DNA of 64,000 bases. Origin: Kaistia soli DSM 19436. GTDB taxonomy: Bacteria > Pseudomonadota > Alphaproteobacteria > Rhizobiales > Kaistiaceae. The DNA lies in assembly GCF_900129325.1 (NCBI RefSeq), contig NZ_FQUP01000002.1, positions 793,844 through 857,843 on the forward strand. Reading direction: 5' to 3'. The position numbers were made by a program, and so were the translations under genes. This document shows positions 24,800-33,782 of the stretch, piece by piece. Within the stretch, counting starts at the first letter, position 1. Every line of letters begins with the position of its first letter. Under the pieces are notes generated by a model that saw only the letters and a program-made list of their open reading frames with translations, was not told the DNA's origin and ran no database searches.

Positions 24800-25180
24800 A
24801 TGTCGCGAGTGAAGCGGGGCGTAACCGCCCATGCCAAGCACAAGAAGGTTCTGAAGCGGGCGAAGGGTTTCTACGGCCGCCGCAAGAACACCATCCGTAC
24901 GGCGAAGGCCGCCGTCGACAAGGCGGCGCAGTACGCGTTCCGCGATCGCAAGGCCAAGAAGCGCAGCTTCCGCGGCTTGTGGATCCAGCGCATCAACGCC
25001 GCCGTGCGTGAAGTGACCGAGGGGCTGACCTACAGCCGCTTCATCGACGGTCTGGCCAAGTCGGGCATCGAAGTGGACCGCAAGGTCCTGGCCGAGCTCG
25101 CGATCAGCGAGCCGGCTGCCTTCAAGGCGCTGGTCGAAAAGGCCGAAGGCGCGCTCGTCGAGGCCGCCAAGGCGGCCTGA
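24800..25180 (+). CDS. rplT: 50S ribosomal protein L20
   Basis: 126-aa 23S rRNA-binding protein with the L20 N-terminal basic extension ([21 protein letters not shown], positions 3-23) and the globular part [11 protein letters not shown]...YSRFIDGL. It joins early 50S assembly and in E. coli represses its own operon through the rpmI leader. A short inverted repeat overlaps its stop codon; the gap of 157 bp to pheS holds no further gene. Confidence 0.97.
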   Translation: MSRVKRGVTAHAKHKKVLKRAKGFYGRRKNTIRTAKAAVDKAAQYAFRDRKAKKRSFRGLWIQRINAAVREVTEGLTYSRFIDGLAKSGIEVDRKVLAELAISEPAAFKALVEKAEGALVEAAKAA

Positions 25181-25337
25181 TCCGCCTGGATCACGCAGAT
25201 GGACGCCGGCAGGGCATGCGCTCCGCCGGGTCCGATTCTCTTCCGACAAGGCCAGGCTGTCGCAGTCGATGCGGCGCCGGGCGCCTCTTCAGTGGTTGAC
25301 GCGGCGCGGCATGGCCGCCGCCTCGGCGAGGAATGAC

Positions 25338-26420
25338 ATGGCCGATCTCGACGCGCTCGAATCCGAACTCCGCGAGGCGATTGCTGCGGCCTCGGATGAA
25401 GGAGCGCTCGAAGCGGTCCGTATCGCCGCGCTTGGCAAGAAGGGCTCGGTCTCCGAGCAGTTGAAGAGCCTCGGCGCGATGTCGTCCGAGGAACGCAAGA
25501 CCGCCGGGCCCGCGCTGAACGGCCTCCGCGACCGGATTGCCGAAGCGCTCGCCGCCCGCAAGGACGTGCTGAAGGCCGAGGGCATCGCGCTCCGCCTTAA
25601 GGCCGAGGCGGTCGATATCACGCTGCCGCTGCGTGCGGGTAGTCTCGAAAGCGGCCGCATCCATCCCGTCAGCCAGGTCATCGACGAGATCACCGCCATC
25701 TTCGGCGATCTCGGCTTCGCCGTCGCCGAGGGTCCCGATGTCGAGACCGACCATTACAATTTCACCGCGCTGAACTTCCCGGTCGGTCATCCGGCGCGCG
25801 AGATGCACGATACGTTCTTCTTCAATCCTGACGAGAACGGCGATCGGCTGCTGCTGCGCACCCATACGTCGCCGGTTCAGATGCGGACGATGGAGCGCCA
25901 GGCACCGCCGATCCGCATCATCGCGCCCGGCCGCACCTATCGCATGGACAGCGACCAGACCCATACGCCGATGTTCCACCAGGTCGAGGGTCTTGTCATC
26001 GATCGCTCCAGCCATATCGGCCACCTGAAATGGCTGCTGGAAGCCTTCTGCCGCGCCTTCTTCGAGGTCGAGAAGGTCGAGATGCGCCTCAGGCCGTCCT
26101 TCTTCCCGTTCACCGAGCCGTCGATGGAAGTGGATATCCGCTGCCGCCGCGTCGGCAATGAAGTGCGCATCGGCGAGGGCGACGACTGGCTGGAGATTCT
26201 CGGCTGCGGCATGGTCCATCCCAACGTCATCCGCTTTGCCGGCCTCGATCCGGACGTCTATCAGGGCTTTGCCTTCGGCATGGGCATCGATCGCATCGCC
26301 ATGCTGAAATACGGCATGCCGGACCTGCGTGCCTTCTTCGACGCCGATATCCGCTGGCTGAGCCACTACGGCTTCCGCCCCCTCGACATCCCGACCTTGG
26401 TCGGCGGTCTCAGCGCCTGA
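25338..26420 (+). CDS. pheS: Phenylalanine-tRNA ligase alpha subunit
   Basis: 360-aa catalytic subunit of the class II synthetase. It has an N-terminal coiled coil (about residues 1-85), motif 1 near [10 protein letters not shown], motif 2 near [10 protein letters not shown] and motif 3 [17 protein letters not shown] near the C terminus. The start at 25338 has GAGGAA upstream. pheT starts 10 bp after the stop. It acts with PheT as an alpha2beta2 tetramer. Confidence 0.97.
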   Translation: MADLDALESELREAIAAASDEGALEAVRIAALGKKGSVSEQLKSLGAMSSEERKTAGPALNGLRDRIAEALAARKDVLKAEGIALRLKAEAVDITLPLRAGSLESGRIHPVSQVIDEITAIFGDLGFAVAEGPDVETDHYNFTALNFPVGHPAREMHDTFFFNPDENGDRLLLRTHTSPVQMRTMERQAPPIRIIAPGRTYRMDSDQTHTPMFHQVEGLVIDRSSHIGHLKWLLEAFCRAFFEVEKVEMRLRPSFFPFTEPSMEVDIRCRRVGNEVRIGEGDDWLEILGCGMVHPNVIRFAGLDPDVYQGFAFGMGIDRIAMLKYGMPDLRAFFDADIRWLSHYGFRPLDIPTLVGGLSA

Positions 26421-26430
26421 GGATCCAGCC

Positions 26431-28848
26431 ATGAAGTTCACGCTGTCCTGGGTGAAGGAACATCTCGAGACCGGCGCCTCCATCGAGGCGATCGGTGAGG
26501 CATTGACCCGCGTCGGTCTCGAAGTCGAGGAGATCGAGGACAAGGCGAAGGCGCTTCAGGCCTTCACCATCGCCCGCGTCCTCTCGGCCGAGCAGCATCC
26601 GAACGCTGATCGCCTGCGCGTCTGCATGGTCGATACCGGCTCCGGCGCGCCGGTTCAGGTCGTTTGCGGCGCACCCAATGCCCGCGCCGGCATCAAGAGC
26701 GTGTTCTCCCCGCCCGGTACCTATATCCCCGGCAAGGACATCACGCTTTCGGTCGGCACAATCCGCGGCGTCGAGAGCCATGGCATGCTGTGCTCGGCCG
26801 CCGAGCTAGAACTGTCCGAAGATCACGATGGCATCATAGAACTGCCTGAGGACGCGCCGGTTGGTGTCGCCTATGCCGATTGGGCCGGCCTCGCCGATCC
26901 TGTCATCGATATCGCGATCACGCCGAACCGTTCGGACTGCCTCGGCGTCTACGGCGTCGCGCGTGATCTCGCCGCCGCTGGCCTTGGCAAGCTGCGGGAC
27001 GGGGCGGTTGCTCCGGTCGCCGGCAACGGGACGTGTCCGGTTGCCGTCCGCTTCGATTTCGGCGACCAGCCGGCGCTGTCGCCGGCCTTTGGTCTCCGCC
27101 TGATCCGCGGCGTCCGAAATGGCGCGTCGCCGGACTGGATGCAGGCGAAGCTGCGCGCCATCGGCCTCCGGCCGATCAATGCGCTGGTCGATATCACCAA
27201 TTTCCTGACCTATGACCGCAATCGGCCGCTGCATGTCTTCGACGCGGCCAAGGTCGCTGGCGATCTCGTCGTGCGCCGGGCCCGGGCCGGCGAGAGCATC
27301 CTCGCGCTCGACGGCAAGACCTACGCCCTCGACGAGACGATGTGCGTCATCGCCGACGACAATGGTGTCGAGTCAATCGCCGGGATCATGGGCGGCGAGG
27401 CCTCGGGCTGCTCCGCGGAGACCGTCGACGTGCTCGTCGAGTCGGCGCTGTGGGAACCGCTGGCCATCGCGCAGGCCGGCCGCAAGCTCGGCATCAATTC
27501 CGACGCGCGCTACCGCTTCGAGCGTGGCGTCGATCCCGCCTTCATGCTGCCGGGCCTGGAGCTCGCAACGCGGCTGATCGTCGAGATCTGCGGCGGCGAG
27601 CCAAGCGACGTGGTCGTTGCCGGTGCTGTGCCCGAGCCGCGGCTCGTGATCGCCTTCCCGATATCGGAAGTGAAGCGCCTCGCCGGCATCGAACCGACGA
27701 TCGATGAGATCCGGGCGGTGCTGTCGGCGCTCGGCTTCACGGTTTCGGGCGACGCGCCCGCGCTCACGGTCGGGGTACCATCCTGGCGGCCCGACATTGA
27801 AGGCAAGGCCGACCTCGTCGAGGAAGTCATCCGCATCCTCGGCATCGATCGTATTCCGGCGACGCCGCTTCCAAAATCCGATGACGTGACGCGGCCGGTG
27901 CTGACGCTGATCCAGACCCGCACTCGCCGTGCCAAGCGGGCACTCGCGGCGCGCGGCCTGGTCGAGGCGGTGACATGGTCCTTCGTCGCCAAGCCCGTCG
28001 CGGCGGCGTTTGGTGGCGGAGCAGCGGGACTGTCCCTCGCCAATCCGATCTCGACCGATATGTCCGACATGCGGCCCAGCCTTTTGCCTGGCCTGATCCT
28101 GGCCGCGCAACGCAATGCCGATCGGGGCACCGCCGATGGCGCCTTGTTCGAGGTTGGCCAGGTGTTCAAGGGCACGCTTCCGGAAGACCAGAAGATCGCC
28201 GCCACGGGCGTGCGGCGCGGCACCGCGACCGTCAACGGCTCGGGACGCCACTGGCAGGGTGCGGCCAAGTCCGTCTCCGTCTATGACGCCAAGGCTGATG
28301 CGCTTGCGGTCCTGGAGGCGCTGGGCGCGCAGGTCGACAAGTTCCAGATCGTCCCGGGCGCTCCGTCCTGGTTCCATCCGGGCCGTTCGGGCACCATTCA
28401 GCTCGGCCCGCAGACGGTCATCGGCTGGTTCGGCGAATTCCATCCCTCGACGCTGGAGGGGCTCGACGTCTCCGGGCCGCTGGCCGGCTTCGAACTGATC
28501 CTCGATCAGCTCCCGACGCCGCGTGCGCGGCCGACCCGGACGAAGCCGCCGCTGGAGGTACAGACTTTCCAGCCCGTGACCCGTGATTTCGCGTTTGTCG
28601 TCGATCGCGCCGTCGAGGCTGGGCGTATCCTCAAGGCCGCGCTCACCGCCGACAAGGTCTTGATTGTCGGCGCGACATTGTTCGATGTTTTCGAAGGCAC
28701 CGCGCTCGGTGCGAACAAGAAGTCCGTGGCGATCGAGGTGACGCTCCGTCCGACCGATCGCACGCTGACCGACCAGGAGATTGAAGCCGTTTCGGCCCGT
28801 GTCGTCGCACAGGTTTCCAAAGCGACAGGAGCCGTCTTGCGGACCTGA
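26431..28848 (+). CDS. pheT: Phenylalanine-tRNA ligase beta subunit
   Basis: 805-aa partner of PheS with the full domain set: N-terminal tRNA-binding EMAP-like domain (about residues 39-150), B3/B4 editing domain that removes tyrosine (about 210-390), B5 and the catalytic-like core, and a C-terminal ferredoxin-fold anticodon-binding domain ([13 protein letters not shown] onward). Length is normal. After the stop a 7-bp hairpin (28856-28874) lacks a U tract, so the transcript may run into the DHFR-like gene. Confidence 0.97.
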   Translation: MKFTLSWVKEHLETGASIEAIGEALTRVGLEVEEIEDKAKALQAFTIARVLSAEQHPNADRLRVCMVDTGSGAPVQVVCGAPNARAGIKSVFSPPGTYIPGKDITLSVGTIRGVESHGMLCSAAELELSEDHDGIIELPEDAPVGVAYADWAGLADPVIDIAITPNRSDCLGVYGVARDLAAAGLGKLRDGAVAPVAGNGTCPVAVRFDFGDQPALSPAFGLRLIRGVRNGASPDWMQAKLRAIGLRPINALVDITNFLTYDRNRPLHVFDAAKVAGDLVVRRARAGESILALDGKTYALDETMCVIADDNGVESIAGIMGGEASGCSAETVDVLVESALWEPLAIAQAGRKLGINSDARYRFERGVDPAFMLPGLELATRLIVEICGGEPSDVVVAGAVPEPRLVIAFPISEVKRLAGIEPTIDEIRAVLSALGFTVSGDAPALTVGVPSWRPDIEGKADLVEEVIRILGIDRIPATPLPKSDDVTRPVLTLIQTRTRRAKRALAARGLVEAVTWSFVAKPVAAAFGGGAAGLSLANPISTDMSDMRPSLLPGLILAAQRNADRGTADGALFEVGQVFKGTLPEDQKIAATGVRRGTATVNGSGRHWQGAAKSVSVYDAKADALAVLEALGAQVDKFQIVPGAPSWFHPGRSGTIQLGPQTVIGWFGEFHPSTLEGLDVSGPLAGFELILDQLPTPRARPTRTKPPLEVQTFQPVTRDFAFVVDRAVEAGRILKAALTADKVLIVGATLFDVFEGTALGANKKSVAIEVTLRPTDRTLTDQEIEAVSARVVAQVSKATGAVLRT

Positions 28849-28959
28849 TGACTGCCGGATCATGGCGTGATCCGAGCGGTGGAATGCCCCGGCCACGCCA
28901 TGGCACATTACTTGTACGAAGCCATATCCGGTGAGTACGAGCGGAGATCGAGACGCCCC

Positions 28960-29508
28960 ATGCCGCGCTACGAGATCCATGGCCACGCGATCGTTTCAGA
29001 GGACGACTGCATAGCAGAGCCGGATGGCGCCATGCCTCCTGCATTGAGAAACGATGCTGATTGGCGGCGTTTTCAGCATGAGCTTGACAAGGCGGCCTTG
29101 CAGGTCGTCGGGCGATTTAGCCACGAGACATTCCCCAACCGTGCCGGACGGCGGCGCATGGTCGTGTCGTCCCAGGTCGATGGGGTCGAGCTGCGAAACG
29201 ATGTGTGGTGGTGGAATCCCGGGGAGGCATCGCTCGGTGAGGCTCTGAAGAAAGCCGCGCCGGACGGCGGTCTGATCGCGGTTCCCGGTGGCCGGCGGGT
29301 CAACGATCTCTTCCTCAGCCTCGGCTTCGATGCGTTTCATCTCGCGCGCCATGCCGGCGTGCGAATTCCGGGCGGCATTCCAGTCTTCTCCCGTGCCTGG
29401 GCCGCCGGCTCGGCCGAGCGGCTTCTGGCAAGCCACGGCCTTCATCCGACGCCGCCGGTGATCCTGGACCCGGAGGCATCGGTCTCGGTCACGGTGTGGG
29501 TACGCTGA
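28960..29508 (+). CDS. Dihydrofolate reductase-like protein
   Basis: 182-aa protein with a DHFR/RibD-C-like layout: an N-terminal strand (MPRYEIHGHAIVS), AALQVVGRFSHE in the place of the NADP-binding helix, RRRMVVSS, and a C-terminal IAVPGGRRVNDLFL matching the glycine motif of the family. It is diverged from housekeeping FolA, so the substrate may not be dihydrofolate. The ATG at 28960 is preferred over a GTG upstream because the domain starts there. Confidence 0.65.
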   Translation: MPRYEIHGHAIVSEDDCIAEPDGAMPPALRNDADWRRFQHELDKAALQVVGRFSHETFPNRAGRRRMVVSSQVDGVELRNDVWWWNPGEASLGEALKKAAPDGGLIAVPGGRRVNDLFLSLGFDAFHLARHAGVRIPGGIPVFSRAWAAGSAERLLASHGLHPTPPVILDPEASVSVTVWVR

Positions 29509-29690
29509 GAGCCGCCGATCGGGCGATGAGCCGATAATGTAGGCGTCTGGCTCTGAACCGACCTCGCGCGCCTCACGCGGCAACCCTTATGACCGTCTCG
29601 GCCATCGCGCGCGCGCAGCATCGATCGAGTTGTAATCCGAACTTTCGCAGAAGGAAGAGCGGTGCGGATCGACGCCGCGGCCGGCCCCTG

Positions 29691-29717
29691 GCCAGCCGGA
29701 GCAGATGCCCGGCTGGC
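29691..29717 (-). terminator. Hairpin downstream of DUF1150 gene
   Basis: GCCAGCCGG and CCGGCTGGC form a 9-bp perfect stem with a 9-nt loop, 11 bp after the DUF1150 stop on the minus strand. There is no U tract, so it is either a weak terminator or an mRNA 3' stabiliser for the heat-shock operon. Confidence 0.45.
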
Positions 29718-29727
29718 TCACTTTGGC

Positions 29728-29979
29728 CTAGTGCAGGCTGACGGCCTCGAGGTCGTTTTCGCGGGCATTCATCACGACGGCCTCGCGGCTGTCGGAGACC
29801 ATCAGCGGTGCACCGGCGGCGTCCAGCAACGCCCAGAAGGTCTGGCCGGGGTCGAGCTGCGGCGCGTCAGGAAAAAGCTGGCGGATCTGCTCCGAACGGA
29901 CCGATTTAACGAAGGCGATCTGTCCGCTGCCGAGGCCTGCGAAATGTTCGGGCGACATGACGATACGTGCTTCAGACAT
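29728..29979 (-). CDS. DUF1150 family protein
   Basis: 83-aa soluble protein with the DUF1150 pattern (PEHFAGLGSGQIAFVK near the start, FWALLDAAGAPLMVSDSREAV near the end). The family has no known function and is regularly found behind small heat-shock genes in alphaproteobacteria, as here, 37 bp after hsp20. Co-regulation suggests a part in the heat response. GGAG precedes the ATG by 9 nt. Confidence 0.88.
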   Translation of the reverse strand: MSEARIVMSPEHFAGLGSGQIAFVKSVRSEQIRQLFPDAPQLDPGQTFWALLDAAGAPLMVSDSREAVVMNARENDLEAVSLH

Positions 29980-30016
29980 GACAATGTCTCCTCATTATGT
30001 GAGCGAGAATTCGGGA

Positions 30017-30445
30017 TCAGTCGCGGACCCCGATTTCGATCTTCCGGACGATCCGTTCGGGCGTCGGCCTCATCAGGTCGATGGCGAGCAGTCCATCCTT
30101 CAATTCGGCGGAGCTGATTTCGATGCCGTCAGCAAGGACGAAGGTCTTCTGGAACTGTCGCGCGGCGATGCCGCGATGGAGATAGATCCGCTCCTGCTCA
30201 TCGACCTGACGGCCGCGAATGACGAGCTGGTTCTCCTCGACGGTCACCTCAAGCGACTCGCGGGAAAATCCCGCTACCGCCAGGGTGATCCTGAGACATT
30301 CATCCCGCGTGTCGCTCTTCGCGATCCGCTCGATATTGTAGGGCGGATACCCATCTCCCGAGGCTTTGGCGACCCGGTCGAGCGCCCGCTCGATCTCGTC
30401 GAAACCCAGCAGCAACGGGCTCGAAAACGCTGAAACACGCGACAT
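30017..30445 (-). CDS. Small heat-shock protein, Hsp20/IbpA family
   Basis: 142-aa ATP-independent chaperone that holds unfolding proteins. The alpha-crystallin domain spans about residues 35-130, with GIAARQFQKTFVL and the conserved A-x-L-x-x-GLL segment (AELKDGLLAIDL). The C-terminal IxI-like tail reads KIEIGV. The ATG at 30445 has GGAAGGA 7 nt upstream, and that site is masked in a ROSE-type hairpin; an RpoH-type promoter lies 80-107 bp upstream. Expression should therefore be heat-controlled at two levels. Confidence 0.94.
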   Translation of the reverse strand: MSRVSAFSSPLLLGFDEIERALDRVAKASGDGYPPYNIERIAKSDTRDECLRITLAVAGFSRESLEVTVEENQLVIRGRQVDEQERIYLHRGIAARQFQKTFVLADGIEISSAELKDGLLAIDLMRPTPERIVRKIEIGVRD

Positions 30446-30452
30446 CACAAAG

Positions 30453-30520
30453 TCCTTCCACCAAGCGACCTTGCAGTCGGACCCTCCATGAGGCATCCGG
30501 CGGGATGACGTCCCGCAAGC
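30453..30520 (-). ncRNA. ROSE-like RNA thermometer in the hsp20 leader
   Basis: On the minus strand UCGCUU (30468-30463) pairs with the Shine-Dalgarno AAGGA (30457-30453) around loop GGUGG, leaving one bulged G. A U(U/C)GCU motif pairing with the ribosome site through a bulged G is the hallmark of ROSE elements. Upstream lie a GCGGGA/TCCCGC hairpin and CTTGC...GCAAG long-range complementarity, as expected for a multi-hairpin ROSE leader. The 5' limit is estimated from the promoter. Confidence 0.8.
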
Positions 30521-30524
30521 CAAT

Positions 30525-30552
30525 ATATGGGGGTGGTGAACACCCGTTCAAG
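30525..30552 (-). promoter_or_regulatory. Heat-shock sigma factor (RpoH) promoter of hsp20
   Basis: Minus strand CTTGAA (30552-30547), 14 nt, then CCCCATAT (30532-30525). This is close to the sigma-32 consensus CTTGAAA and CCCCATNT. It sits 12 bp past the stop of the preceding oxidoreductase gene and gives a leader of roughly 70-75 nt, the right size for the ROSE element. Confidence 0.85.
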
Positions 30553-30563
30553 CGCCTGAAACG

Positions 30564-31583
30564 CTAGGGTGTTTCCCACCTTCCGGAGCTCTCGGAGCGG
30601 GTCAGCGCGTCGAGCACCGCCATATTGGCGATGGCATCGTCGATGCCGAATGGCCAGGGGCCGGTACCGGCAACCGCGCGGGAGAACGCCTCGACCTGCA
30701 GCTGGTACTGGTCGACCGGCGGCAGCGAGATCGTCTCCAGCGGTTCTCCCGGTCCGCGGAGGTCGAGCCCGAAAGCGCTCTCGACATCGGTCGGCGCCGA
30801 GAACGGCGTCGGCATTTCGATGCGGCCGAGCGTGCCGATGATGCTGACGCGCTGATGGCGGAAGCTCTGGGTCGAGAGCGTGGCAGAAAACTGCCGGCCA
30901 TCGCCGAAGTCGGCGACGATTGTATCGGTCCGGTCGGTGGTCATCTCCGGATCGCGGTCAATGAGCGCGAGAACCCGCTTCGGCTCGGCCCCGAAGATGA
31001 AGCGCGCCGACGCAACCGCATAGCAGCCGATGTCCAGCATGGCGCCGCCGCCGGTCTCGGGCCGGTTGCGGATATTGGCCGGATCGACATTGAGAAACGA
31101 AAAGAACGTCTGCACAGCGCGCACGGGGCCGATGCTGCCGTTGCGAATGATCTCGGCCACCGCATGCCATTGCGGATGATGGCGGATCATGAACGCCTCG
31201 GCGACGATCAGCGGCCCTGCGGCATCCTTGATCTCCTGAGCCTCGTCGCGGTTCATGCCGATCGGCTTCTCGACCAGCACATGCTTGCCGCGCGCGAGCG
31301 CTGCCAACGTCGTTTCGCGATGGAGATGATTGGGCAGCGCATTGTAGATGACGTCGATCTCGGGATCATCGAAGAGCTCGTCATAGCTGCCATAGGCCTT
31401 GGCGATGCCAAATGGCTCTGCAAAAGCACGCGCGCTCTCCGATGAGCGCGAGGCGACCGCCGTCACGAGGGCCGAAGGGCTTTTCTGCAGCGCAGGCACG
31501 ATGCGCTGGCGGGCGATGCGCGCCGTGCTCAGGATTCCCCACCGGACGGGTTTCGGCGCCGCTGCGCCGGCAAGCTCCACCAT
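30564..31583 (-). CDS. Gfo/Idh/MocA family oxidoreductase
   Basis: 339-aa NAD(P)-dependent sugar dehydrogenase-type protein: N-terminal Rossmann domain (WGILSTARIARQ near residues 15-26), the EKPIG motif (about 97-102) carrying the family lysine, and a C-terminal substrate domain with MLDIGCYAV. The degenerate STARIA loop instead of GxGxxG is common in the xylose/trans-dihydrodiol dehydrogenase branch. The ATG at 31583 has GGGAGA upstream; the frame stays open to 32324 only as an antisense shadow of the RNase D gene. Substrate unknown. Confidence 0.9.
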   Translation of the reverse strand: MVELAGAAAPKPVRWGILSTARIARQRIVPALQKSPSALVTAVASRSSESARAFAEPFGIAKAYGSYDELFDDPEIDVIYNALPNHLHRETTLAALARGKHVLVEKPIGMNRDEAQEIKDAAGPLIVAEAFMIRHHPQWHAVAEIIRNGSIGPVRAVQTFFSFLNVDPANIRNRPETGGGAMLDIGCYAVASARFIFGAEPKRVLALIDRDPEMTTDRTDTIVADFGDGRQFSATLSTQSFRHQRVSIIGTLGRIEMPTPFSAPTDVESAFGLDLRGPGEPLETISLPPVDQYQLQVEAFSRAVAGTGPWPFGIDDAIANMAVLDALTRSESSGRWETP

Positions 31584-31715
31584 GCTGATCGTCTCCCTGG
31601 TTTCCCGGCGCTGCGCGCCTCTTTGCGTCATTGCAGAAAAGCCGCACCTTCGATAGAGGGACGGGAACGACGCCCTCGGCGACAGGCCACGCATTTTCCC
31701 GGGAAACGCCCTGCC

Positions 31716-32330
31716 ATGACCATCCGCCTCCATCGCGGCGACTTGCCCGATCTCTCGCGCTATCAAGGTTCGGTCGCAATCGACACCGAGACGCTCGGCC
31801 TCAATCCGCATCGAGACCGGCTCTGTGTCGTGCAGCTCTCTCCGGGCGACGGCAGCGCCGATGTCGTGCAGATCGCCAAGGGCCAGACCCAGGCGCCGAA
31901 CCTCGTCCGCCTGCTGGCGGATCCTGCGGTAACCAAGATCTTCCACTTCGCTCGGTTCGACGTCGCAGTCCTCGCCAAGACCTTCGGCGTCGTGGTAGCG
32001 CCGGTCTTCTGCACCAAGATCGCCTCGCGACTGACGCGCACTTATACGGATCGGCACGGCCTCAAGGATCTGGTCAAGGAGCTCATCGACGTCGACCTCT
32101 CCAAGCAGCAGCAAAGCTCGGATTGGGCGGCAGAAACTCTGTCGGACGCCCAGCTTGCTTACGCGGCCTCGGATGTGCTCCATTTGCACGCTGTACGCGA
32201 GATCCTCGAAAAGAAGCTCGTGCGCGACGGGCGGGCCGATCTGGCGGAGGAATGCTTCCGTTTTCTGCCGACCCGTGCCGCGCTTGATCTCGCGGGTTGG
32301 GCGGAAGAGGATATATTCTCGCATTCATGA
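31716..32330 (+). CDS. Ribonuclease D family 3'-5' exonuclease
   Basis: 204-aa DEDD-type exonuclease domain: DTETLGL (first D and E, about residues 23-29), KIFHFARFDVAVL (second D) and YAASDVLHLHAVRE (final Y and D). It lacks the HRDC domains of full RNase D, a short form I would expect in alphaproteobacteria. It trims tRNA and other small RNA 3' ends. It is divergent from the Gfo gene across about 130 bp, and two hairpins separate it from lptC. Confidence 0.9.
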   Translation: MTIRLHRGDLPDLSRYQGSVAIDTETLGLNPHRDRLCVVQLSPGDGSADVVQIAKGQTQAPNLVRLLADPAVTKIFHFARFDVAVLAKTFGVVVAPVFCTKIASRLTRTYTDRHGLKDLVKELIDVDLSKQQQSSDWAAETLSDAQLAYAASDVLHLHAVREILEKKLVRDGRADLAEECFRFLPTRAALDLAGWAEEDIFSHS

Positions 32331-32373
32331 GGCGGCCGCGTTGGCCGCCAAAAGTCCACAAATGCGTGGACTT
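32331..32373 (+). other. Two tandem hairpins between rnd and lptC
   Basis: GGCGGCC (32331-32337) pairs with GGCCGCC (32343-32349), and AAGTCCAC (32352-32359) pairs with GTGGACTT (32366-32373). Both stems are perfect and sit directly after the rnd stop. Neither has a U tract, so they may stabilise or process the transcript rather than end it. Confidence 0.5.
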
Positions 32374-32399
32374 GATGCGCTCCTGAATATGGAGAGTGG

Positions 32400-33113
32400 A
32401 TGAGTTCGACGCCGGAAGCGAGCGGAGAGGACGAGGACTACGCCTGGTTCGATCAGACCCGGGCCGAGATCGACGCGCGCTATCGCGCGGCGCGCCGCCA
32501 CAGTGCGCGCGTACGCATCCTCAAGATCGTCCTGCCGCTCGTCAGCCTCATCGCCGTCGCCGCTTTCGTCGTCTACGTCTATGTCATGCCAAGCTTGCCG
32601 GTGAATTTCGCTGCCAGCTCGATCGATGTGTCGCATAACTCGATTGTGATGCAGGATCCGCATGTCTCCGGCTATCTAAGCGGTGGACGCTCCTATGAGC
32701 TGAAGGCGGATCGCGCCGAGCAGTCGTTGCAGAACACCAAGATCGTAACCTTGCAGAACATCGGCGCCACCATCGGCATGGGTCACGACGACAGTGCCCG
32801 CATCCTCGCGGCGTCCGGCACCTATTATTCCGATGCCGAGCGGATCGTTCTCGACAACAAGATCACCTTCACCACGACGACAGGTATCGAGGGCGCTCTC
32901 GAATCCGCCGATATCGATCTGAAGGCGGGTACGATGAATTCCGAGAAGCCGCTGGCGTTTCGGTCAGAGGGAAGCGAGATCAGGGCCAACGGCGTGCAGG
33001 TGCGCGATCGTGGACAGCGCATCTCCTTTCTGAATGGGGTAAAGGTAACCTATTCTATCCCAGCCGAATCGTCCCAGCCCGGGCAACGCGCAGCTCCATC
33101 GGTGACCGAATGA
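32400..33113 (+). CDS. lptC: LPS export protein LptC
   Basis: 237-aa bitopic protein: cytoplasmic N terminus, one membrane helix (about residues 45-65, LPLVSLIAVAAFVVYVYVM) and a periplasmic beta-jellyroll of the OstA/LptC type (YELKADRAEQ, then ASGTYYSDAERIVLDNKI). It passes lipopolysaccharide from the LptBFG transporter to LptA. Its stop overlaps the lptA start by ATGA, so the two are translationally coupled. Identity rests on domain pattern and gene order. Confidence 0.9.
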   Translation: MSSTPEASGEDEDYAWFDQTRAEIDARYRAARRHSARVRILKIVLPLVSLIAVAAFVVYVYVMPSLPVNFAASSIDVSHNSIVMQDPHVSGYLSGGRSYELKADRAEQSLQNTKIVTLQNIGATIGMGHDDSARILAASGTYYSDAERIVLDNKITFTTTTGIEGALESADIDLKAGTMNSEKPLAFRSEGSEIRANGVQVRDRGQRISFLNGVKVTYSIPAESSQPGQRAAPSVTE

Positions 33114-33733
33114 CCTCTTCGACCATTCGCTTCTGCTTTGCTCTTGCTCTCGCAGCGCCTTTGGTGCTCGGCGGCGTCGCCGCGCGCGCCCAGACCACGG
33201 GTGAGATGTTCAAGGGCTTCCAGTCCGATGAAAAGGGGCCGGTGAATGTCGAGGCGGATGCGCTCGACGTTCAGGAAAAGGACGGCCAGCGCGTTTCGAC
33301 CTTCTCCGGCAATGTGACCGTGACGCGAGGCGACTCGGTGCTGAAGGCCGGCAAGATCGCGATCTATTCGTCGAACGACAAGGATGCGACGGGCGCCAAG
33401 CCGGCGGCCGGCAGCGATGTCATGCCCGGCGCGGGTAGCTTCACGCGCATCGAGGCCAGCGGCAAAGTCTATGTGAATTCCGCGGACCAGACGGCAACGG
33501 GAGACAACGGCGTCGTCGACATGCTGGCGAAGCAGGTGACGCTCACCGGCAATGTCGTGTTGAGCCAGGGCCCGAACGTCATTACTGGCGATCGTCTTGT
33601 CTGGGATATGCAGACCGGCAAGGCCCGCGTCGACCAGAAGCCCGGCGGACGTATCCGCGGCGTGTTCACACCGGGAGCTGGTGGGCCGGGCGCGCCTGGT
33701 GCCGCTCCGGCGCAGCCGGCCAAGACCAATTGA
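33110..33733 (+). CDS. lptA: LPS export protein LptA
   Basis: 207-aa periplasmic bridge protein. A signal peptide (residues 1-28, cleavage after ARA or ARAQ) precedes an OstA-like repeat (VNVEADALDVQEKDGQRVSTFSG, positions 42-64, then GDNGVVDMLAKQVTLTGNV). The C-terminal tail is glycine/alanine/proline-rich. It carries lipopolysaccharide across the periplasm with LptC and LptB, encoded on either side. Confidence 0.93.
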   Translation: MTSSTIRFCFALALAAPLVLGGVAARAQTTGEMFKGFQSDEKGPVNVEADALDVQEKDGQRVSTFSGNVTVTRGDSVLKAGKIAIYSSNDKDATGAKPAAGSDVMPGAGSFTRIEASGKVYVNSADQTATGDNGVVDMLAKQVTLTGNVVLSQGPNVITGDRLVWDMQTGKARVDQKPGGRIRGVFTPGAGGPGAPGAAPAQPAKTN

Positions 33734-33782
33734 GCATCCGCCTCATGACAGGGTATTGCAGCCGGACGGAGTGCCGCTGACC

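Noticed and set aside
28856..28874. Hairpin after pheT as a terminator
   Set aside because: The 7-bp stem CGGATCA/TGATCCG has no U tract on the plus strand, so I do not call it a terminator.
27373..28986. Minus-strand open frame of 537 codons opposite pheT
   Set aside because: Antisense to a complete, conserved pheT; no start signal.
31584..32324. N-terminal extension of the Gfo/Idh/MocA oxidoreductase frame
   Set aside because: The extension is antisense to the RNase D gene and contains no domain; the ATG at 31583 has a ribosome site and matches the family start.
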